Assembly: GCA_035999765.1 (NCBI GenBank)
Contig: CP108521.1
Location: 10,044,001 to 10,108,000 of the forward strand
Reading direction: 5' to 3'
From: Streptomyces sp. NBC_01231
GTDB lineage: Bacteria; Actinomycetota; Actinomycetes; Streptomycetales; Streptomycetaceae
DNA: 64,000 nucleotides
Position 1 is the first letter of the stretch, and the number at the start of each line of letters is the position of its first letter. A model generated the notes under the pieces. That model was given only the letters and a program-made list of their open reading frames with translations. It made no database searches and was not told where the DNA came from. The translations under genes and the position numbers were made by a program. Of this stretch, positions 27,990 through 35,859 are shown piece after piece.

Positions 27990-28089
27990 ACACCTAACTT
28001 CAGGTGGGCGAAGGCGTGCTCGCAGACGGCGCGGACGGACGCGATCAGCTTGTCGGCCTGCTTCTTCGCCAGGGTCTGATACGTCCTCG
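27990..28089 (-). pseudogene. Transposase fragment
   Basis: The minus strand reads TYQTLAKKQADKLIASVRAV then CEHAFAHLKLG, the C-terminal catalytic-Glu region (EHAFAHLK) of an IS5/HARBI-type DDE transposase. Only about 33 residues remain, fused to the HutD relic on one side and to the stop of a reductase gene on the other. Confidence 0.65.
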
Positions 28090-28782
28090 TCAGGAACTGC
28101 TGTGTGCTTGCTCCAGGGCTGTACGAATCTCCTTGACGCCGGTCGGCTTTCCCGGATCCTGAGGCCAGGGCAGCCGGGGGTCGGACAGGTAGGGGAGGAC
28201 CCAGGCGGGGCTGCCGTCCTGGACGCGCCAGCCCTCCGTCATGGCGCCGGCGTCGACGGTGTCATAGCCGAGACGGTCGAGCAGAGCGGTGACGGACTTC
28301 TTGACTGCGTCGTCGTCGCCCGTGATCGGGAGCGCACTGCGATCCGGAGACCCGGCGGGACGGGCGAGGGCGATGAGGTGCTCGAAGTAGATGGTGCTGA
28401 AGGTCTTGACCGCCCGCGCCCCCGGTACGTACCGCTGGAACAGCTCTCCCGCCGTCAGGCCGCCCGCCAGCAGATCGGCGCTGACGCCGTCCCGCGGTCG
28501 GTAGTAGTTGTTCGCGTCGATGACGATCTTCCCGGCCAGGGCGTCCGCGGGCAGGTGGGGCACGGCACTGAACGGGACGGCGACGAGTGTCCAGTCGCCT
28601 GCCGCGGCGGCCTCTGCCGGAGTGGCCGCACGCGCCCGGGGGCCTAGGCGGTCGGTGAGGCCTCGCAGGGTCTGGGGACCGCGCGAGTTGCTGAGCACCA
28701 CGTCGATCCCCGCGTCGACGGCCAGGCGCGCCACCGCGCCGCCGAGGCTGCCGCTTCCGATGATGCCGAGTGTGTCGTTCAT
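28090..28782 (-). CDS. NADPH-dependent F420 reductase-like protein, copy 1
   Basis: A 230-residue Rossmann protein with GIIGSGSLGGAVA (dinucleotide loop) and SNSRGPQTL (2'-phosphate contact typical of NADP binding), then AVPFSAVPHL, VIDANNYYRPRDG and the C-terminal helical part KTFSTIYFEHL. This is the pattern of NADPH:F420 oxidoreductase-like enzymes. It is nearly the same as the gene at 29792-30484, so the two are recent duplicates. An SRPBCC gene precedes it by 130 nt with a hairpin in the gap. Confidence 0.88.
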   Translation of the reverse strand: MNDTLGIIGSGSLGGAVARLAVDAGIDVVLSNSRGPQTLRGLTDRLGPRARAATPAEAAAAGDWTLVAVPFSAVPHLPADALAGKIVIDANNYYRPRDGVSADLLAGGLTAGELFQRYVPGARAVKTFSTIYFEHLIALARPAGSPDRSALPITGDDDAVKKSVTALLDRLGYDTVDAGAMTEGWRVQDGSPAWVLPYLSDPRLPWPQDPGKPTGVKEIRTALEQAHSSS

Positions 28783-28829
28783 GGTCTTTCCTTGTGGTGA
28801 AGAGGCTGCTGCGAATCCGGGTACAACCG

Positions 28830-28857
28830 CGCCCGCAGACCGTGCGGTCTGAGGGCG
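28830..28857. promoter_or_regulatory. Intercistronic hairpin, copy 1
   Basis: CGCCCGCAGACCG (28830-28842) and CGGTCTGAGGGCG (28845-28857) pair with one mismatch around TG. It sits between the SRPBCC stop and the reductase start of the first cassette. A matching hairpin is found in the second cassette, so it is part of the duplicated unit and may attenuate transcription or stabilise the mRNA. Confidence 0.6.
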
Positions 28858-28912
28858 CGGGCGTGTTTCGGTGCGCGGACGGACGTCCGGTGTGGGGGAG
28901 CGCGGGGGGTGG

Positions 28913-29356
28913 TCAGTGGCCGGATTCGAGTCGTTCCTTCAGGGCCCTGCCGTAGCGCGCGAAGTTCTTCTCCATTTGGGCCCGGTTGGGCTCCACGATT
29001 TCCACGGCGGCCGGGCCGGTGAACTCCTCGGATTCCGTGTAGCGCGTTCCGCCGTCATGTGGCTCGGGAACGTAGGAATGTTGCCCTATGACGACGCCGG
29101 GCACGCCGCCCTCCAAGGCAAGCCGTCGCGGTGCCTCGTAGTGCAGGACGGTGAAGTCGTATTCCCCGTCCATCTCGGATCCGTTCGACAGACGGGCCCG
29201 CAGCACGGTTCCGGGCCGGACTTCGGCGGGCACATCGATGTAGCTCAGGTCGGGGTGCCACTGTGCGTATCCGGCGAAGTCGGTCAGGACCTTCCACACC
29301 TCCTCGGGGGAAGCGGCGATGTCAGTGACCGCGGTGATGACGGGATTGGTGCCCAT
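28913..29356 (-). CDS. SRPBCC (START-like) protein, copy 1
   Basis: A 147-residue SRPBCC/polyketide-cyclase-type protein: ITAVTDIAASPEEVWKVLTD, then FAGYAQWHPDLSYID, a beta-strand-rich middle (GEYDFTVLHYEAPRRL) and a long C-terminal helix (NRAQMEKNFARYGRALKERL). It would bind a small hydrophobic ligand; substrate unknown. It is a duplicate of the gene at 30605-31048. Just upstream is the tail of a lost MDR oxidoreductase, showing the unit was once longer. Confidence 0.88.
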   Translation of the reverse strand: MGTNPVITAVTDIAASPEEVWKVLTDFAGYAQWHPDLSYIDVPAEVRPGTVLRARLSNGSEMDGEYDFTVLHYEAPRRLALEGGVPGVVIGQHSYVPEPHDGGTRYTESEEFTGPAAVEIVEPNRAQMEKNFARYGRALKERLESGH

Positions 29357-29361
29357 ATTTC

Positions 29362-29606
29362 TCAGACCTCCATACGGTTTTCGATAATGATCTTGTCTGC
29401 GGAATGCCGACGTGCCGCTCGACGGTGGTGACGGTGAGTCTGCCTACGGCGGTGTTCATTGCCGCCAGGACGGCGACGGCGCAGCACTCGGCCAGGAAGA
29501 CCTCGCCCGTCCCCGCCGTCTCTACCGCCATCGCCATGTGGAGAGTCGCGTGGGCGTCCCGCTGCTGGAGCGCACCATCCGGAAGGTGACGCTGATCGCC
29601 GAGACG
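29362..29606. pseudogene. Scrambled remnants: MDR oxidoreductase tail and inverted LysR pieces
   Basis: Minus strand 29362-29400 reads DKIIIENRMEV then stop, the end of the MDR gene whose intact copy ends KIILENRMEI at 31054. Beyond it, minus strand 29402-29507 reads GEVFLAECCAVAVLAAMNTA, and plus strand 29538-29606 reads ESRVGVPLLERTIRKVTLIA. In the intact LysR gene (32130-32939) these two pieces are consecutive and on one strand, so an inversion and deletions produced this debris after the cassette was duplicated. The stretch to 29791 is further degenerate sequence without a clear gene. Confidence 0.75.
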
Positions 29607-29791
29607 AACCTGCGCCGACCGCGCCAGGCCTGCGCCACGTCCTTCAGCTGTACGAGGAGGCCCTTCGGCAACTCACCATCGAGAACACCGGCTTGCAGCA
29701 GGGCGCCACGGGTCGTCGCGCTATCCGGTCGTGCGCGTCCGGGCTCGGCGGCCTGGAGTTGATGTGCGTCTGTTGGCGTGGTTCGTCCGTG

Positions 29792-30484
29792 TCAGGACCT
29801 GGTGCGTGCCTTTTCCAGGGCCGTGCGGATCTCCTGTGCATCGGCCGGCTTTCCCGGGTCCCGAGGCCAGGGGAGTCGGGGGTCGGACAGGTAGGGGAGG
29901 ACGTAGGCGGGGCTGCCCTCCTGGATGCGCCAGCTTTCCGACATCGTGCCGGCGTCGATGGTGTCGTAGCCGAGGCGGTCGAGGAGGGCGGTGACGGACT
30001 TCTTGGCCGCGTCGTCGTCGCCTGCGATTGGGAGCGCACTGCGATCCGGAGACCCGGTGGGACGGGCGAGGGCGATGAGGTGTTCGAAGTAGATGGTGTT
30101 GAAGGTCTTGACCGTGCGTGCGCCCGGCACGTACCGCTGGAACAGCTCTCCCGCGGTGAGGCTGCCCGTCTCCAGTTCGGCGATGACGCCGTCCCGCAGG
30201 CGGTAGTAGTTGTTCGTGTCGATGACGGTCTTCCCGGCGAGGGCGTCGGCGGGCAGGTGAGGGACGGCGCTGTAGGGGACGGCGATGACCGTCCAGTCGC
30301 CCGCCGCGGCGGCCTCTGCCGGAGTGGCTGCGCGGGCGCGGGGGCCGAGGTGGTCGGTGAGGCCTCGCAGGGTCTGGGGGCCGCGTGAGTTGCTGAGCAC
30401 CACGTCGATCCCCGCGTTGACGGCCAGACGCGCGACCGCGCCGCCTATGTTGCCGCTTCCGATGATGCCGAGCGTGTGGTTCAT
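29792..30484 (-). CDS. NADPH-dependent F420 reductase-like protein, copy 2
   Basis: A 230-residue protein colinear with and very similar to the gene at 28090-28782: GIIGSGNIGGAVA dinucleotide loop, SNSRGPQTL and VIDTNNYYRLRDG. It probably reduces or oxidises a small substrate or F420 with NADP(H). Start at 30484 has GAAGGA upstream; the frame continues beyond it without homology. It is third in an intact unit MDR oxidoreductase - SRPBCC - reductase that is divergent from a LysR regulator. Confidence 0.88.
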   Translation of the reverse strand: MNHTLGIIGSGNIGGAVARLAVNAGIDVVLSNSRGPQTLRGLTDHLGPRARAATPAEAAAAGDWTVIAVPYSAVPHLPADALAGKTVIDTNNYYRLRDGVIAELETGSLTAGELFQRYVPGARTVKTFNTIYFEHLIALARPTGSPDRSALPIAGDDDAAKKSVTALLDRLGYDTIDAGTMSESWRIQEGSPAYVLPYLSDPRLPWPRDPGKPADAQEIRTALEKARTRS

Positions 30485-30522
30485 TGCTGTTCCTTCAGGG
30501 TCTGCGTTCTCGAGTACACCCA

Positions 30523-30550
30523 CGCCCGCAGACCGTGTGGTCTGCGGGCG
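30523..30550. promoter_or_regulatory. Intercistronic hairpin, copy 2
   Basis: CGCCCGCAGACC (30523-30534) and GGTCTGCGGGCG (30539-30550) form a perfect 12-bp stem with loop GTGT, between the SRPBCC stop (30605) and reductase start (30484). It matches the copy at 28830-28857 in position and sequence. The stem is perfect here but has one mismatch in copy 1. Confidence 0.65.
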
Positions 30551-30604
30551 CGGGAGTGCTCCGGTGCGCGGACGGACGTCTGGTGCGAGGGCTGCGCGGG
30601 GTGG

Positions 30605-31048
30605 TCAGTGGCCGGATTCGAGTCGTTCCTTCAGGGCCCTGCCGTAGCTCGCGGAGTTCTTCTCCATTTGGGCCCGGTTGGGCTCCACGGTGTCCACGGC
30701 GGCCGGGCCGGTGAAAGTCTCGGATTCCGTGTAGCGCGTTCCACCGTCATGCGGGTCGAGGAGGAACGAATGGTCCCCCGTGACGACGCCGGGGATGCCG
30801 CCCTCCCAGGCAAGCCGTCGCGGCGCCTCGTAGTGCAAGACCGTGAAGTCGTACTCCCCGTCGATCTCGGATCCGGTCGACAGCCGGGCCCGCAGCACGG
30901 TGCCGGGCAGTATTTCGGTGGGCACATCGACGAAGCTGAGGTCGGGGTGCCACTGTGCGTATCCGGCGAAGTCGGTCAGGACCTTCCACACCTCCTCGGG
31001 CGAAGCGGCGATGTCGGTTACCGTGCTGATGACGGGACTGTTGTCCAT
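30605..31048 (-). CDS. SRPBCC (START-like) protein, copy 2
   Basis: A 147-residue duplicate of the gene at 28913-29356, with ISTVTDIAASPEEVWKVLTD, GEYDFTVLHYEAPRRLAWEG and the terminal helix NRAQMEKNSASYGRALKERL. It starts 5 nt after the MDR oxidoreductase stop, so the two are co-translated. Likely a ligand-binding or cyclase-type partner of the neighbouring oxidoreductases; the ligand is unknown. Confidence 0.88.
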   Translation of the reverse strand: MDNSPVISTVTDIAASPEEVWKVLTDFAGYAQWHPDLSFVDVPTEILPGTVLRARLSTGSEIDGEYDFTVLHYEAPRRLAWEGGIPGVVTGDHSFLLDPHDGGTRYTESETFTGPAAVDTVEPNRAQMEKNSASYGRALKERLESGH

Positions 31049-31053
31049 ATTTC

Positions 31054-31989
31054 TCAGATCTCCATACGGTTTTCGAGAATGATTTTTCCGTGGGCGTGGC
31101 CGCCCGCCAGCAGTTGCTGGGCCTGTGCCGCCTGGTCGAGGGGGAATGCCCGGTCAATGTGGACGGTGAGCTTGCCCTCTTCGGCGAGCTCCACCAGCCG
31201 GGCCAGGTCGTCGCCGTCGAGGTGGACGAAGACGTCGATGGTGCCCGGGTACTCGGCGGCGGACAGGGTGATGGAGGCGACCCGCGCGCCGAGGGCGGCG
31301 ATCGCGTGGGTCGTGGCCAGGGAGCCGCGTCCGGCGGTGTCGAGGATCGCGTCGACGCCGTCCGGGGCGATCTTGCGCACCTGTTCGACGAGTTCGTCGC
31401 CGTAGCGCACCGGCGTTGCGCCGAGGGAGGCGATGAACTCCTGGCTGGCCGCGGAGCCCGTCCCGATCACCCGGGCGCCGCGCGCGGCGGCGATCTGGAC
31501 GGCGAGGTGTCCCACCCCGCCCGCCGCCCCGTGGACCAGCACGGTGTCGCCGGCGGTCACCTCAAGGCTGTGCACGATCGCCTGATAGGCGGTCAGTCCG
31601 GCGAGCGGCAGTCCGGCGGCCTGGGCCCAGCTCAGGTTCCTCGGCTTGCGCACCAGCTGGCGCGGTTCGGCCGAGATCTTCTCCGCGTAGGTGCCGTAGT
31701 GCATGGCCTTGTCGCGGACGAAGCCGATCACCTCGTCGCCCGGCCTGAATCCGGTTGTCGCGGTTCCCGCCTGCTCGATGACCCCGGCCACGTCCCATCC
31801 GGGAGTCACGGGGAAGAGGAAGTCCATGAGGGGATCCGCGGCTCCGGCCTGGAAGGCCAGGTCCACCGGGTTGAGGGCGGCGGCTTCGATCCTCACCAGA
31901 ACGAGATCGTTGAACATCTTCGGATCCGGAACATCGACGACTTCAAGGACCTCGGGTCCGCCGAATGTCTGGTAGTGAACGGCTTTCAC
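31054..31989 (-). CDS. MDR-family NADPH:quinone oxidoreductase-like protein
   Basis: A 311-residue zinc-free medium-chain oxidoreductase. N-terminus KAVHYQTFGGPEVLEVVDVP, substrate-domain AAALNPVDLAFQAG, WDVAGVIEQAG, then VLVHGAAGGVGHLAVQIAAARGA for NADPH and a C-terminal GKIILENRMEI. It probably reduces quinones or enones. GTG at 31989 is used as start because it gives the family N-terminus. It leads the unit with SRPBCC and reductase genes and is divergent from a LysR gene 141 nt away, its likely regulator. Confidence 0.9.
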   Translation of the reverse strand: MKAVHYQTFGGPEVLEVVDVPDPKMFNDLVLVRIEAAALNPVDLAFQAGAADPLMDFLFPVTPGWDVAGVIEQAGTATTGFRPGDEVIGFVRDKAMHYGTYAEKISAEPRQLVRKPRNLSWAQAAGLPLAGLTAYQAIVHSLEVTAGDTVLVHGAAGGVGHLAVQIAAARGARVIGTGSAASQEFIASLGATPVRYGDELVEQVRKIAPDGVDAILDTAGRGSLATTHAIAALGARVASITLSAAEYPGTIDVFVHLDGDDLARLVELAEEGKLTVHIDRAFPLDQAAQAQQLLAGGHAHGKIILENRMEI

Positions 31990-32129
31990 GGCTCTGCCTT
32001 TCGTGTTGCGTGCGGGTCGGCACGGCGCAAGCACCTCATCCGGCCGGGGCCCGGGGCGCACAACCAAGCTGACCAGGATGGCTACGGCGGAGCAATGACT
32101 GTCTGGGCATCAGGTAATACCCTGGAGGC

Positions 32130-32939
32130 ATGAATCAACTGGAGACCCGGGAACTCGCCTACTTCGTGGCCGTGGCCGAGACGCTGCACTTCAGCCAGGC
32201 CGCGGAACACCTCGGCATCACCCAGCCGCCGCTGTCCCGGGCCATCGCCCAACTGGAGCGGCGCGTGGGCGTCCCCCTGCTGGAACGCACCACACGCCAG
32301 GTGACGCTGACCGCGTCGGGCGAGGTCTTCCTCGCCGAGTGCCGCACGATCCTGGCGGCGATGGACACCGCCGTCCGCAAGGCGCGCAAAGCCGCCGAGC
32401 AGCGGGTCACCATCGCGGCACGCCCCGGCTCCGGCCCCGGCGTCCTGCCCGCCCTGCTTGCCGCCGCAGACGGTGCGGATGGCGTACACGCCGACGTCGT
32501 GTTCACCTACGACGAGATCGGCGCCCTACGGGACGGTACCGCGGACGTCGCGCTCATGTGCCAGTCGGTTGTCACCTCCGGCCTCGAACTGATGGAGCTC
32601 GGCCCGGAGGAGCCGGTCGTCCTGCTCCCGACGGGCCACGCTCTGGCCGACCGCCCGTTTCTGACCCTCGCTGAGGTGGAGGCGCTGCCTGGCTACGCGG
32701 CGCACTTGCCGAACGAGGCGTTGGACATCATGGTCGGCCGCGTCGCGCTCGGACGACTCGTGATCGTCCTCGGCGAAAGCGTCCGTGACCGCCTCGGCGA
32801 GTCCGTACGAGCTGTGCCCGTCCACGGATACCCGCTCACCCAACTGGTGCTGGCCTGGCTCCCGGACGCCCGCCCGGCAGCCTCTCGCCTCACCGTGACC
32901 GCCCGCGCCGTGCTGGCGGGACGCCCACCGGGACAGTAG
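32130..32939 (+). CDS. LysR-family transcriptional regulator
   Basis: A 269-residue LTTR. The winged HTH is at the N-terminus (ELAYFVAVAETLHFSQAAEH, then LGITQPPLSRAIAQLERRVG) and a periplasmic-binding-like effector domain follows (GVLPALLAAADGADGVHADV, later ALMCQSVVTSGLELMELG). It is divergent from the MDR/SRPBCC/reductase unit and probably controls it. Fragments of a similar gene lie at 29402-29606 and 44880-45060. Confidence 0.92.
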   Translation: MNQLETRELAYFVAVAETLHFSQAAEHLGITQPPLSRAIAQLERRVGVPLLERTTRQVTLTASGEVFLAECRTILAAMDTAVRKARKAAEQRVTIAARPGSGPGVLPALLAAADGADGVHADVVFTYDEIGALRDGTADVALMCQSVVTSGLELMELGPEEPVVLLPTGHALADRPFLTLAEVEALPGYAAHLPNEALDIMVGRVALGRLVIVLGESVRDRLGESVRAVPVHGYPLTQLVLAWLPDARPAASRLTVTARAVLAGRPPGQ

Positions 32940-33370
32940 GCGCCGGGAAGCACAGGCCTCGGCACAAACCGGCCGCACGCGGACAGCGGTCAGCAGGACA
33001 CACGGAAGGCGACAGTGCCAGTCGCCGGCGAGGCCCGCCCTGTGGGGCAGCCCACCGTGTGAGCGTCCCAGCACGGCCGGGGTCCGGCCGCTTCCACGAT
33101 CCGGGCTCAACGGATTTGTTCATGTGCCGGGGCCGCTGCGGTGACCCCATCATGCTGATGCGCGTCAAGTCGGTCGCGACCGGGCCCTGCATGGCTCGTC
33201 GGTGACTGTCCGCAGGAAGCACCCCGGTTCCGTGCGCGGTGGGCCGTGCACCACATCCGCATCAGCCACCACGCATCAAGCGTCAGGCGGTCCAACGGCC
33301 CCGGCGCCGCTGTAGCGCCGTGGACCAACAGTGTCTGTCTCCTCGCGGCCGGTCTCACACCGGAAAGGAC
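32940..33370. other. Gap without an intact gene
   Basis: 430 nt between the LysR stop and the MerR-type promoter. On the minus strand near 33300-33345 a frame reads RRQTLLVHGATAAPG, which weakly recalls the cofactor-binding loop of MDR oxidoreductases (TVLVHGAAGGVG) and may be a relic. I see no other gene or RNA. Confidence 0.4.
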
Positions 33371-33402
33371 TTGCACCTGACACTAGCGTGAGGTTCTAGC
33401 CT
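33371..33402 (+). promoter_or_regulatory. MerR-type promoter upstream of the DJ-1-like gene
   Basis: TTGCAC (33371-33376) and TAGCCT (33397-33402) are separated by 20 nt, the overlong spacing typical of MerR-controlled promoters, with the dyad ACCTGACACTAGCGTGAGGT (33375-33394) overlapping the spacer. Nearly the same layout recurs at 37434-37465 and 44753-44784. A 20-codon frame (33464-33526, MQIANSVALDPATIYTPTTA) follows, perhaps the start of a lost SDR gene, before the DJ-1-like gene at 33608. Confidence 0.75.
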
Positions 33403-33607
33403 TGGCGCTGTCGCCGCCCTCCTAGGCCCTCCTGACGGCGCATTCTTACGCGAAGGATTCCCCCATGCAGATCGCCAATTCCGTCGCCCTCGACCCCGCC
33501 ACGATCTACACACCGACCACGGCCTGACCACCAACTGGCGCATCCCCGGGGTGCGACTCCACCAACCGACGCCCGCCCCCTGCCCATAGAACGAGAGAAG
33601 GCATGTC

Positions 33608-34174
33608 ATGGACACCTCCATGACTTCGTCCAAGCCCAAAGCGCTGATCGTCATCCCGCAGGCCGCTGTTCTGCCGCTCGCCGAGCTGACGGGCCACCCC
33701 GGCGTTTCCACCGGGTTCTACCTGGTCGAGATGGCGCAGGTCCTCAAGGAATTCGGCGACGACTACGAGTTCACCGTAGCCACCCCCGGCGGACTCGTTC
33801 CGCACCTCGAGGTCAACGGTCTGCGCCTGCCGATGCACGCTGGTGTCAAGGCCGGCGCATCGATGATCTCGGCCGCCGCGGCGCAGGCGTTCCGCTTTGA
33901 TGTCGACACCTTCCGTGCCAAGTGGCCGGAACTCGTCGCCCGCCGGGCCAGCGAACTCGCCCTCTCCCGCCACTACCTGGGCCGTCTGCCCGTCTCCGAG
34001 GCGCTGCCGAACAGTGACAAGGAGGTCGTGGTGCTGCGTGACGACCTGATCAAGTCGATGCAGGACCTGCCGGAGCACACCTACCCGTCCATCGAGCAGC
34101 TCGCGCACAGGCACCGCGACCCCGAGGACGCCTTCGACCTGGGCGCCTTCGACTCCGGCGCGCGACGACGCTGA
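33608..34174 (+). pseudogene. DJ-1/PfpI family protein, C-terminally truncated
   Basis: 188 residues matching the N-terminal half of the long DJ-1/PfpI (Hsp31/glyoxalase III-like) proteins I know from Streptomyces: KALIVIPQAAVLPLAELTGH, STGFYLVEMAQVLKEFGDDY, VATPGGLVPHLEVNG. It ends DAFDLGAFDSGARRR where homologues continue through HAPGGHAP and the nucleophile region ICHAP, so the catalytic Cys is missing. The missing C-terminal part appears at 35540-35799, beyond terC. A stable truncated protein is possible but enzymatic activity is unlikely. Confidence 0.8.
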
Positions 34175-34203
34175 CATTTGCCGTTACGACTGCCGGAGGC
34201 GCA

Positions 34204-35205
34204 GTGGAAGTTTCGACGACCCTATGGGTCCTGACCATCGTGGGCTTTGCCGCCCTGATCGCGGTTGATTTCTTCATCGGCCGCAAGCCGCATGACGTCT
34301 CGATCAAGGAAGCCGGAATCTGGACGGCCGTATGGATCGCCCTGGCCGGCCTCTTCGGGCTCGGCCTGCTCATCTTCGGCGGTGGCCAGGCCGGCGGAGA
34401 GTTCTTCGCGGGCTTCATCACCGAGAAGTCCCTGAGTGTCGACAACCTCTTCGTCTTCGTCCTGATCATGGCGCGGTTCGCGGTGCCGTCCCAGTACCAG
34501 CAGCGCGTGCTGCTGGTCGGTGTCCTCATAGCCCTGGTGCTGCGGGCCATCTTCATCGCCGCGGGTGCCGCCATCCTCGCCAGCTTCGCGTGGGTGTTCT
34601 ACCTCTTCGGTGCCTTCCTGATCTGGACCGCCTGGAAGCTCATCCAGGAGGCCAGGGTCGGCGACAAGGACGAGGAGTACGAGGAGAACAAGCTGCTCAA
34701 GGCAGCCGAGCGCAGGTTCGGTGTCGCCGACCGCTACCACGGCACCAGGCTGTGGATCCAGGAAAACGGCAAGCGGGTCATGACCCCCATGCTGGTCGTG
34801 ATGCTGGCCATCGGTACCACCGACGTGCTCTTCGCGCTCGACTCCATCCCGGCGATCTTCGGCCTGACCCAAGACCCGTACATCGTATTCACCGCCAACG
34901 CCTTCGCCCTGATGGGCCTGCGCCAGCTGTACTTCCTCATCGGCGGCCTGCTGAAGAAGCTGGTGCACCTCAGCTACGGCCTGTCGATCATCCTCGGCTT
35001 CATCGGTGTGAAGCTGGTGCTGCACGCGCTGCACGAGTCCGGCGTCCACGTCCCCGAGATCAGCATCCCGGTCTCGCTCGGCGTGATCTGCTCGGTCCTG
35101 ATCATCACCACGATCACCAGCCTGAGGGCCTCCAAGAAGCAGGCGGTGGCCGAGGCGGCGCAGGAGAAGAGCGAAGGTGCTCCGAAGGACAGCATCGACG
35201 TCTGA
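34204..35205 (+). CDS. terC: TerC-family integral membrane protein
   Basis: A 333-residue TerC/Alx-type protein with about seven to nine membrane helices. Conserved acidic segments within helices are seen: FIAVDFFIGRK-type start (ALIAVDFFIGRK), KSLSVDNLFVFVLIM and TTDVLFALDSIPAIFG. The family exports Mn2+ or is linked to tellurite resistance and to metalation of exported proteins. GTG at 34204 follows GGAGG. It sits between two broken pieces of a DJ-1-like gene carrying about 150 nt of near-identical direct repeat. No Mn riboswitch fits in the 29-nt leader. Confidence 0.93.
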   Translation: MEVSTTLWVLTIVGFAALIAVDFFIGRKPHDVSIKEAGIWTAVWIALAGLFGLGLLIFGGGQAGGEFFAGFITEKSLSVDNLFVFVLIMARFAVPSQYQQRVLLVGVLIALVLRAIFIAAGAAILASFAWVFYLFGAFLIWTAWKLIQEARVGDKDEEYEENKLLKAAERRFGVADRYHGTRLWIQENGKRVMTPMLVVMLAIGTTDVLFALDSIPAIFGLTQDPYIVFTANAFALMGLRQLYFLIGGLLKKLVHLSYGLSIILGFIGVKLVLHALHESGVHVPEISIPVSLGVICSVLIITTITSLRASKKQAVAEAAQEKSEGAPKDSIDV

Positions 35206-35222
35206 CCACGTCGGACGTAGAA

Positions 35223-35295
35223 AGACCCAACACCGGGGGTGGTGCCCAGCGAATTGCCGAGCAGCGCTCCCGGTGCTTCGTTGGGTGCTGGGTCT
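35223..35295 (+). terminator. Imperfect inverted repeat after terC
   Basis: AGACCCAACACC (35223-35234) and GGTGCTGGGTCT (35284-35295) are inverted copies with one mismatch and a 49-nt loop, starting 18 nt after the terC stop. They might end terC transcription, although the loop is long and no U-run follows. Confidence 0.35.
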
Positions 35296-35346
35296 CCCCG
35301 GCCGGGGACACCCACGCCGGGGTTGGAGGCACCTGCGGAGGCACCC

Positions 35347-35799
35347 ATGAAGTTCGTGCAGATCATCGACTTCGAGACCGGGCGCATCGACGAGATGCGG
35401 GAGCTGGATGGCGGGCGTTCCGCGCCAAGCGGCCCGGGCTCGTCGCCCGCCGGAACAGTGAACTCGCCCTCTCCCGCCACTACCTGGGCCGCCTGCCCGT
35501 CTCCGAGGCGCTGCCGAACAGTGACAAAGGAGGTCGTGGTGCTGCGTGACGACCTGATCAAGTCGATGCAGGACCTGCCGGAGCACACCTGCCCGGCGGT
35601 CCCGCTTCCAGGCAAGAAGGTGCGCAGGGGCTGCTACTCCATCGACGAAGCCCTCAGGGACGCCAGCTATGACATACAGACAACCATCAGCCCGACTGCC
35701 ATCAAGGTCATCTGGGAGGAAGACGTCCGGCTGCTCACCAGTAACGGCCTCCACGACGTCCCTCTCCCAGCTCAGGGGCATCGACACCAGTTACGCTGA
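35347..35799 (+). pseudogene. Chimeric pseudogene: MKFVQIIDFET-type start joined to DJ-1 middle and end
   Basis: Starts with MKFVQIIDFETGRIDEMREL, the N-terminus of a small Streptomyces protein family, then switches frame into DJ-1 sequence (FRAKRPGLVARRNSELALSR). About 150 nt (roughly 35437-35591) nearly repeat 33937-34086; one extra A in GACAAAGG breaks the frame. The end, LPGKKVRRGCYSIDEAL then SPTAIKVIWEEDVRLLTSNG, is the DJ-1 C-terminus missing from the 33608 gene. The catalytic region is absent from both pieces. Confidence 0.75.
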
Positions 35800-35824
35800 G
35801 ACCTCATGCTGACGTCAGATGCGG
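35799..35824 (-). promoter_or_regulatory. Degenerate copy of the MerR-type operator before the MerR gene
   Basis: On the minus strand GCATCTGACGTCAGCATGAG followed by GTCT matches the operator at 37440-37465 at most positions. The -35 (CCGCAT) and -10 (CAGCGT) equivalents are poor. It lies 36 nt before the MerR start, where it could serve autoregulation from the other strand. A related half-site, CTGACGTGATGCG, follows at 35827-35839. Confidence 0.5.
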
Positions 35825-35859
35825 CTCTGACGTGATGCGAAAACGAACGAGGAGCAGCC

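Noticed and set aside
29620-29715. Plus-strand LQLYEEALRQLTIENTGLQ as part of a transposition helper gene
   Set aside because: Vague resemblance only; short, and without a start or continuation.
33464-33526. 20-codon frame MQIANSVALDPATIYTPTTA as a leader peptide
   Set aside because: Has a plausible RBS but more likely the start of a lost gene; no attenuator structure is seen after it.
34175-34203. Manganese (yybP-ykoY) riboswitch upstream of terC
   Set aside because: The leader is only 29 nt.
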